Shown: piece by piece, positions 63,601-64,000 of the stretch
Layout: each line of letters opens with the position of its first letter
Numbering within the stretch: position 1 is the first letter of the stretch
Assembly: GCA_020002185.1 (NCBI GenBank)
Contig: CM034542.1
Location: 54,405,858-54,469,857, forward strand
DNA: 64,000 nucleotides
DNA from: Paraescarpia echinospica
Taxonomy: Eukaryota > Annelida > Polychaeta > Sabellida > Siboglinidae
Reading direction: 5' to 3'
The notes under the pieces: generated by a model
The model's database searches: none
What the model was told of the DNA's origin: nothing
The model's input: only the letters and a program-made list of their open reading frames with translations
Translations under genes and position numbers: made by a program

Positions 63601-63621
63601 CTTCTTTGTCAAGTACTTCGC
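15488..63621 (-). CDS. pold2: DNA polymerase delta subunit 2 (small B subunit), last five coding exons
   Basis: POLD2 is the essential structural B subunit of replicative DNA polymerase delta. It binds the catalytic subunit and the other small subunits in the nucleus. The join, in gene order, is 63621-63541, 61835-61678, 60015-59888, 51844-51743, 15636-15488. It encodes about 205 residues matching the inactive calcineurin-like phosphodiesterase domain of the family (human protein about 470 residues), with hallmark words [42 protein letters not shown] and [11 protein letters not shown]. All junctions are GT/AG and in phase (0, 2, 1, 1). Intron sizes are 1705, 1662, 8043 and 36106 bp. No stop or frameshift interrupts the exons, so the gene looks functional. 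Upstream exons are off the right edge. An assembly join inside the repeats could alter the apparent intron lengths. Confidence 0.95.
15690..16624 (+). pseudogene. LINE endonuclease domain with altered catalytic residues
   Basis: Fragments in several frames: [45 protein letters not shown] (16156 on), [27 protein letters not shown] and [11 protein letters not shown]. In the usual enzyme the GEFN word is GDFN and the SNH word is SDH; both catalytic aspartates are changed here (Asn codon of SNH at 16422-16424). A stop follows [15 protein letters not shown] and at least three frameshifts are needed, so no product is expected. Confidence 0.8.
16625..19156 (+). pseudogene. LINE reverse transcriptase with minisatellite-expanded motif B
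   Basis: The linker [20 protein letters not shown] leads into [50 protein letters not shown]. Motif A is readable only in another frame as [14 protein letters not shown], where the usual FVD is FVN (codon 17422-17424). Motif [13 protein letters not shown], is then repeated in tandem about 31 times (17561-18983), after which the domain resumes as [10 protein letters not shown] and motif C LKFADDTV. The plus-strand frame stays open from 16922 to 19156 because the unit is 45 bp. The long frame is therefore partly genuine RT and partly array, not a functional polymerase. Confidence 0.85.
17561..18983 (+). repeat. 45-bp minisatellite derived from RT motif B, about 31 copies
   Basis: Each unit contains CTGTCCACTGGCGCG and CCAGGGTTGTGTCCTGTCG and encodes ITLSTGA(P/A)QGCVLS(P/S). 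Early units favour GCGCGCCCC, later ones GCGCGGCCC or GCGTGGCCC, suggesting two expansion phases. Short deletions near 17684 and 17932 shift the frame, but all three plus frames stay open. Confidence 0.95.
19394..19708 (+). pseudogene. LINE C-terminal domain
   Basis: Frame with [66 protein letters not shown] and a stop after ALSKH. This is the standard C-terminus downstream of RT in this LINE type. It is separated from the RT frame ending at 19156 by frameshifts (the intervening [12 protein letters not shown] words are out of frame). Confidence 0.82.
20060..20560 (+). pseudogene. CR1-type LINE 3' fragment
   Basis: The C-terminal RT words [55 protein letters not shown] are readable from about 20120 to 20424. 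The 3' UTR segment 20452-20530 recurs inverted at 24836-24916, so that segment belongs to a repeat family. The 5' part of the element is missing, as is usual for truncated LINE insertions. Confidence 0.85.
20888..21110. repeat. Degenerate tandem repeat, unit about 45-50 bp
   Basis: Four to five imperfect units with TGGTCAAGCCTTGAGCCAGC and GGCCTAGACTTGGTCAC. Heavily diverged. Confidence 0.7.
21111..23760. other. Intronic, AT-rich, nothing recognised
   Basis: No coding similarity, terminal repeats or RNA genes seen. A GC-richer patch at about 23360-23570 is unique within the window. Confidence 0.4.
23773..23850. repeat. 21-bp tandem repeat, about 3.6 copies
   Basis: Units of the form AATGATGTATTCGTGTATGG. 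Confidence 0.85.
24738..24832. repeat. Short imperfect direct duplication
   Basis: Two copies of a roughly 50-bp segment with CATGTTTGGAAG and TCTGTAACAAGTTCAGTAA. Confidence 0.55.
24836..24916 (-). mobile_element. LINE 3' UTR fragment
   Basis: Reverse complement matches 20452-20530 (GGTTGGACTCTCGATAAG and CTTCCTTGTCCACCTG), the 3' UTR of the CR1-type fragment. Confidence 0.75.
24917..27655. other. Intronic, AT-rich, nothing recognised
   Basis: No coding or repeat structure that I can support. Confidence 0.4.
27660..27703. repeat. 10-bp tandem repeat, about 4 copies
   Basis: Units TGCCATTCAT. Confidence 0.9.
27762..28330. repeat. 27-bp minisatellite, about 21 copies
   Basis: Units join CATTACCAATGACTGCAA to CCACCGTAC, with scattered CTATT, CCACA and CCATA variants. 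Long open frames on both strands (9-residue periodicity) follow from the unit being a multiple of 3. The last units degrade into CATTACCAATCACTGCAA. Confidence 0.95.
28331..29110. other. Intronic, nothing recognised
   Basis: No supported feature. Confidence 0.4.
29111..29564. mobile_element. MITE-like element with about 20-bp TIRs, copy 1
   Basis: A 454-bp segment duplicated in direct orientation at 30462-30893. Ends read inward as TGGGGTTAGGACACTGTTAG and TGGAGTCAGCACACTGATAG. No target-site duplication was recognised. It has an extra 22 bp (around 29450) absent from copy 2. Confidence 0.7.
29565..30461. other. Intronic segment between the two MITE-like copies
   Basis: No coding domain seen. 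No primer-binding site or polypurine tract at its ends, which argues against an LTR-element interior. Confidence 0.45.
30462..30893. mobile_element. MITE-like element, copy 2
   Basis: Direct copy of 29111-29564. Its ends match each other better than those of copy 1 (TGGGGTTAG versus TGGGGTCAG), and the similarity extends outward by ATT. Confidence 0.7.
30894..33660. other. Intronic, AT-rich, nothing recognised
   Basis: No supported feature. A hydrophobic minus-strand open frame at 32569-32943 has no recognisable family. Confidence 0.4.
33670..33850. repeat. Degenerate repeat with palindromic core
   Basis: About four copies of GATAAAAGTACCATTGCTGA with TGCTGACTGTCAGCA palindromes, at irregular spacing of about 40-50 bp. 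Confidence 0.65.
33955..34085 (-). mobile_element. LINE 3' end fragment
   Basis: Read on the minus strand this ends TTGTTGCCAATGTTCTGAAT followed by AAACG and repeated ATTC, a common LINE 3' terminus with polyadenylation signal. No coding part is attached. Confidence 0.55.
34105..34197. repeat. ACATAT-rich microsatellite
   Basis: Imperfect (ACATATAC)n and (CATA)n. Confidence 0.85.
34205..34560. repeat. Degenerate tandem repeat, unit about 45-50 bp
   Basis: About six diverged units with ATTTATACGTAAATCGGAGG. The opening word GTTAAGTTTCAGAAA recurs at 34205 and 34421. Confidence 0.65.
34561..35640. other. Intronic, nothing recognised
   Basis: The word CCAGGAG recurs three times in 35350-35412. 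No other structure seen. Confidence 0.4.
35650..36760 (-). pseudogene. Non-LTR reverse transcriptase relic with internal deletion
   Basis: On the minus strand the RT core reads [17 protein letters not shown] (motif A; the second Asp of the usual FDTVDH is Asn), then GIRGVAFN, a stop, [14 protein letters not shown], then [19 protein letters not shown]. Motif B and motif C are fused: about 20 residues normally between VPQG and FADDT are missing, and the second Asp of FADD is Asn. The C-terminal part follows down to about 35650 with several stops ([48 protein letters not shown]). The element is clearly dead. Confidence 0.85.
36761..39387. other. Intronic, nothing recognised
   Basis: No coding family recognised. 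Short open frames at 37867-38109 (minus), 38333-38548 (plus) and 38983-39171 (minus) have no supporting evidence. Confidence 0.4.
39388..39795. repeat. AT-rich degenerate tandem repeat, unit about 65-70 bp, 5-6 copies
   Basis: Units contain TTCCAACTTCAATATACTGG, GCATGCTTACAAATCAT and ATTAACCATTTTA. Confidence 0.75.
39796..41149. other. Intronic, nothing recognised
   Basis: A hydrophobic 122-residue open frame at 40768-41136 has no family resemblance or splice context and is probably chance. Confidence 0.4.
41150..41262. mobile_element. Dispersed repeat with TTTCTGCCC palindromes, copy 1
   Basis: Contains TTTCTGCC and GGCAGAAA in both orientations, and CAGAAATACCTTTCTCCCC, which it shares with 51170-51190. 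See the related copies at 46869-46985 and 51080-51232. Confidence 0.55.
41384..42305. repeat. 33-bp minisatellite, about 28 copies, two monomer types
   Basis: Units contain AACAGTGCAGGCAGGGCACT followed by CAGGGC, and differ mainly by AACTTG (type A) or ATCTTG (type B). Plus-strand order is BABAABAAABAABBAAABxAAABABAABA, where x is a one-base deletion near 41970. On the minus strand the unit reads [10 protein letters not shown](S/R), giving long cysteine-rich frames that I treat as an artefact. Confidence 0.95.
42538..42628 (+). repeat. Direct repeat, copy 1 of 2
   Basis: AAGTGAATGGCAATATTA, AAGTTGGCAAGATGC and GTAAACCATACAGGCTCA recur at 43922-44008, about 1.38 kb away in the same orientation. 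Confidence 0.8.
42629..43286. other. Intronic, nothing recognised
   Basis: No supported feature. Confidence 0.4.
43287..43889. mobile_element. Fold-back pair of tRNA-derived SINE-like copies
   Basis: Arms 43307-43550 and 43645-43889 are reverse complements (about 85-90 percent by eye), with a 94-bp AT-rich loop. The left arm starts with a tRNA-like head at 43287-43371: box A TAGCTCAGTTGG and box B AGTTCAATCC. The right arm keeps box B (GGTTCAATCC on the minus strand) but ends before a full box A. The acceptor stem pairs poorly, so this is not a working tRNA gene. The body after the head (ATTTTCTTTACA, TATGATGCACTG, AACGATGTTTCTAAATTTTA) is shared by both arms. Confidence 0.8.
43922..44008 (+). 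repeat. Direct repeat, copy 2 of 2
   Basis: Matches 42538-42628. Confidence 0.8.
44009..45601. other. Intronic, nothing recognised
   Basis: No supported feature. Confidence 0.4.
45602..46012 (+). repeat. About 105-bp direct duplication
   Basis: 45602-45712 and 45903-46012 share TACAAATGTGCTGC, GTTATGCCAGATTATGTC and AGAGGACAGATTATTTGAGA. The spacer contains one unit (about 45782-45840) of the 62-bp repeat found in tandem at 47352-47600. Confidence 0.85.
46228..46738 (+). repeat. 75-bp direct duplication
   Basis: 46228-46302 and 46664-46738 are nearly identical (TCAAAAATTAGTGCTATATA, CAAACTCAAAGACAGTTGC). The sequence just after the second copy (46738-46800, CCACCAAGCAGTAGCAGAGC and TTAAGTGGCAGTG) recurs at about 49456-49530. 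Confidence 0.85.
46869..46985 (+). mobile_element. Dispersed repeat with TTTCTGCCC palindromes, copy 2
   Basis: Shares CTATAAAAAGAACACGTTTG, CCTATCAATGGCATGTATTT and the palindrome TTTCTGCCGGGCAGAAA with 51080-51232. Confidence 0.8.
46986..47351. other. Intronic, nothing recognised
   Basis: No supported feature. Confidence 0.4.
47352..47600. repeat. 62-bp tandem repeat, 4 copies
   Basis: Units contain GACCCAAGCCTCTGCCAGTG and AATTACAGATTAGTCATA. A lone diverged unit lies at about 45782-45840. Confidence 0.92.
47700..48165. repeat. About 168-bp tandem repeat, 2.8 copies
   Basis: Three diverged units with GCCCTTAGAATGATT, AAATACAGATTTCT, GCAAAATTAGAGAAAAA and CCAGTTTTGGGGTCCTT. Confidence 0.9.
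48166..49919. other. Intronic, nothing recognised beyond a short repeat
   Basis: The segment at about 49456-49530 repeats part of 46738-46800. The rest has no recognised feature. Confidence 0.4.
49920..51079 (+). pseudogene. hAT superfamily transposase relic (DUF659-like)
   Basis: The first open block runs from just after a TGA near 49919 to 50598: [69 protein letters not shown] and [16 protein letters not shown]. These are the standard order for hAT/ZBED-type transposases (DGW and VTD acid blocks; C-x2-H). Frameshifts near 50500 and 50930 split the rest: [11 protein letters not shown], then [19 protein letters not shown], then [20 protein letters not shown], then [11 protein letters not shown] at about 51050. 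This last is the start of the hAT dimerisation region, and the gene breaks off where the TTTCTGCC repeat begins at 51080. It may belong to the group that mobilised the hAT-type MITEs, which is unproven. Confidence 0.88.
51080..51232 (+). mobile_element. Dispersed repeat with TTTCTGCCC palindromes, copy 3
   Basis: Matches 46869-46985 (AGAAATAGACTGAC, TCTATAAAAAGAACACATTT) and adds CAGAAATACCTTTCTCCCC as in copy 1. It abuts the broken end of the hAT relic. Confidence 0.8.
51240..51742. other. Intronic, donor side of the 36-kb pold2 intron
   Basis: A 160-residue plus-strand open frame (51135-51617) overlaps the repeat and has no family resemblance. The pold2 donor is at 51742-51741 on the minus strand. 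Confidence 0.45.
51743..51844 (-). CDS. pold2: pold2 exon D
   Basis: 102 bp encoding [22 protein letters not shown] and YRHHLYD, the ECPHVYF block typical of POLD2. The acceptor is TTTTTTACAG. The 68-bp satellite starts 5 bp beyond this acceptor, so the polypyrimidine tract and branch point must lie in or beside the last satellite monomer. The donor is GTAGGG (51742-51737). Exit phase 1 fits exon E. Confidence 0.95.
51849..58895. repeat. 68-bp satellite, about 103 monomers
   Basis: Monomers contain AACATGGGCAGTAATCACTC, ATTCTACAATAACAACAC, GCTTACACCCTACACACGCA and GCAACA. Variants recur (TCATTC or TTATTG; CAAGC, CACGC or CTAGC). Blocks at 53131, 55503 and 57669 carry the same ordered set of rare variants, so the array has higher-order structure with periods of about 2372 and 2166 bp. 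Degenerate zones lie at 55070-55200 and 56110-56300. It fills the pold2 intron between exons C and D and ends 5 bp from the exon D acceptor. There are no unique spacers, so it is not CRISPR-like. Confidence 0.97.
58896..59560. other. Intronic sequence with hammerhead-like / Penelope-type motif
   Basis: At 59168-59198 (plus) CTGATGA is followed by a perfect 7-bp stem (GACTGTC and GACAGTC, tiny loop) and then AAAATGTTGAAG. This resembles the CTGATGA-stem-GAAACGTTG word found at ends of Penelope-like elements, where it forms a hammerhead ribozyme core. The GAAA box is altered here. The rest of the stretch is unrecognised. Confidence 0.35.
59560..59860. repeat. Degenerate TGACTGACCATCG-type short tandem repeat
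   Basis: Irregular units of about 10-14 bp (TGACTGACCATCATGACTGA, ATAACTGACCGTCATG). It ends about 25 bp from the exon C donor of pold2. Confidence 0.85.
59888..60015 (-). CDS. pold2: pold2 exon C
   Basis: 128 bp encoding [29 protein letters not shown] and LAPTAPDTL, matching the family's GTSGQNV-x-DI and APTAPDTLG words. The acceptor is TTGTTCCAG and the donor GTGAGT. It enters with one base that completes Arg and exits at phase 1 into exon D. Confidence 0.96.
60021..60603. other. Intronic, nothing recognised
   Basis: AT-rich sequence between exon C and the SINE tail. Confidence 0.4.
60604..61550 (-). mobile_element. tRNA-derived SINE, copy 2, split by an 18-bp minisatellite
   Basis: On the minus strand the head (61550 down) has box A TGGCTAGAGCTCCGG and box B GGTTCGAATTC. 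The core is TTGAGCAAGTTCACTCACTC, CTCCAGTTCA, GTATGAATGAGTACCTGG (ending about 61408). After the 18-bp array the element resumes at about 60756 with CAGTGGTGGATAATTGTGCA, ATGCTTCCCAGAGAAATCGA and the tail AAAGCACTTTGAGCAG. The order matches copy 1 at 14590-14875. Confidence 0.82.
60757..61397. repeat. 18-bp minisatellite, about 35 copies
   Basis: Units CCACCGCTGTCTGTCCAT with CCACCA, CCACCT, CCACCC and CCATCA variants, and two internal duplications of ACCGCTGT near 61120 and 61145. It lies inside SINE copy 2. Open frames on both strands are artefacts of the multiple-of-3 unit. Confidence 0.96.
61678..61835 (-). CDS. pold2: pold2 exon B
   Basis: 158 bp: 52 codons plus two bases. It encodes [20 protein letters not shown] then [12 protein letters not shown] and [12 protein letters not shown], the best conserved stretch of the B subunit. 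The acceptor is GTTGAAG. The donor GTGCGG is weak, though a GTAAC lies just inside the intron. Exit phase is 2, completing Arg with the first base of exon C. Confidence 0.96.
61836..62311. other. Intronic, AT-rich, nothing recognised
   Basis: Between pold2 exon B and the 39-bp array. No supported feature. Confidence 0.4.
62312..63490. repeat. 39-bp minisatellite, about 30 copies
   Basis: Units contain GCGACTTATACCCAGTTCAC and TGTGGGGGGTCAGGCATGT. Several damaged units lie at 62490-62720; units after 62740 are nearly uniform. It occupies the pold2 intron between exons A and B and ends about 50 bp from the exon A donor. Open frames across it follow from the unit being a multiple of 3. Confidence 0.96.
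63541..63621 (-). CDS. pold2: pold2 exon A (fifth from last)
   Basis: 27 whole codons, starting [20 protein letters not shown] and ending LVQLA. The acceptor is CTCAG before GCG and the donor is GTAAGT after GCT; both junctions are phase 0. The donor lies about 50 bp from the edge of the 39-bp array. It corresponds to the middle of the phosphodiesterase-like domain, just before the conserved VDIMPGE segment. Confidence 0.95.
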
Positions 63622-63679
63622 CTGAGAAACACACAACACTTGTTAAGAGCTCTTATACAACACCATATCTTATACGACA

Positions 63680-63992
63680 TTTTTTGCCAGTCTTGAATTA
63701 ATCAAAAGTGTGCCTTTTGGCACGCAAACGGCTTGTGTGGAAGCCATTCACATAAACCACAGCCATTATTGGCCAGTTCAGTTTATTTAGCCATTTATGT
63801 AATTAATACTGATCCATTCGATTTGTTTCACTACAAACTGTGCTAATGATACTTATTAATGTGGGCCCCTAGATTTGGAACTATTTGTTAATCTAGTGGC
63901 CAGTTGGCCCCCCTCAAATTCTTATCAGTTACAATTATCCGTCTTGGCCAGTCAACTGCCGGTCTTGAAGCTCTTCTCTGGTTAAGCCACTG
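63680..63992. mobile_element. hAT-type MITE, copy 2, inverted and truncated at one end
   Basis: The reverse complement matches 8626-8995 through the body (ATGGATCAGTATTAATTA, CTGGCCACTAGATTAA, GGCTTCCACACAAGCCGTT). The outer end at 63992 reads CAGTGGCTTAACCAGAG inward. The other end loses similarity after AAGACTGGCAAAA, so the terminal CAG is missing there. Confidence 0.8.
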
Positions 63993-64000
63993 TATAGCAC

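Noticed and set aside
62701..63696. Cys/Gly-rich 13-residue repeat protein ([13 protein letters not shown])
   Set aside because: It is the 39-bp array. The C-terminal part of the frame is antisense to pold2 exon A.

Overview
This is metazoan nuclear DNA: spliced exons, long AT-rich introns, several classes of decayed transposable elements and many tandem arrays. The mix of non-LTR elements, Merlin, Harbinger, hAT and tRNA-derived SINEs fits a marine invertebrate, perhaps a mollusc, but nothing in the window fixes the taxon. I found no bacterial-type operon, CRISPR array or rRNA.

The only host gene I can support is pold2 (small B subunit of DNA polymerase delta) on the minus strand. Its last five coding exons lie at 63541-63621, 61678-61835, 59888-60015, 51743-51844 and 15488-15636. 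They join in phase with GT/AG boundaries and encode about the last 205 residues. The upstream exons lie beyond the right edge. The last intron is about 36.1 kb, and almost everything between 15.7 and 63.6 kb is intronic. Each of the four introns holds tandem arrays: 39-bp units (62.3-63.5 kb), 18-bp units (60.8-61.4 kb), about 103 copies of a 68-bp satellite (51.85-58.9 kb) ending 5 bp from a splice acceptor, and several arrays in the 36-kb intron (45-, 27-, 33-, 62- and about 168-bp units).

The left 15 kb lies 3' of pold2 and is built from mobile elements: a Harbinger transposase relic (0.6-1.4 kb), a nested-palindrome element (1.7-2.3 kb), a Merlin transposase relic (2.3-3.2 kb), a CR1/L2-like LINE with an NPGP motif and a PHD-like finger (3.9-7.1 kb), a 370-bp hAT-type MITE with target-site duplication (8.6-9.0 kb), and a 3.95-kb TIR-bounded element with a recurrent 15-bp motif near both ends (9.05-13.0 kb). 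I cannot assign the last to a known superfamily. A 34-bp minisatellite and a SINE follow.

Within pold2 introns are a Rex1/Babar-like LINE whose reverse-transcriptase motif B has expanded about 31-fold as a 45-bp minisatellite, two further LINE relics, a hAT transposase relic, a fold-back pair of tRNA-derived SINEs, and a SINE split by the 18-bp array. Three arrays seem to have grown from recognisable sequence: an RT motif, a SINE core and an exon-intron junction. These seeded arrays, together with the 9.05-13.0 kb element, are the most novel content here.
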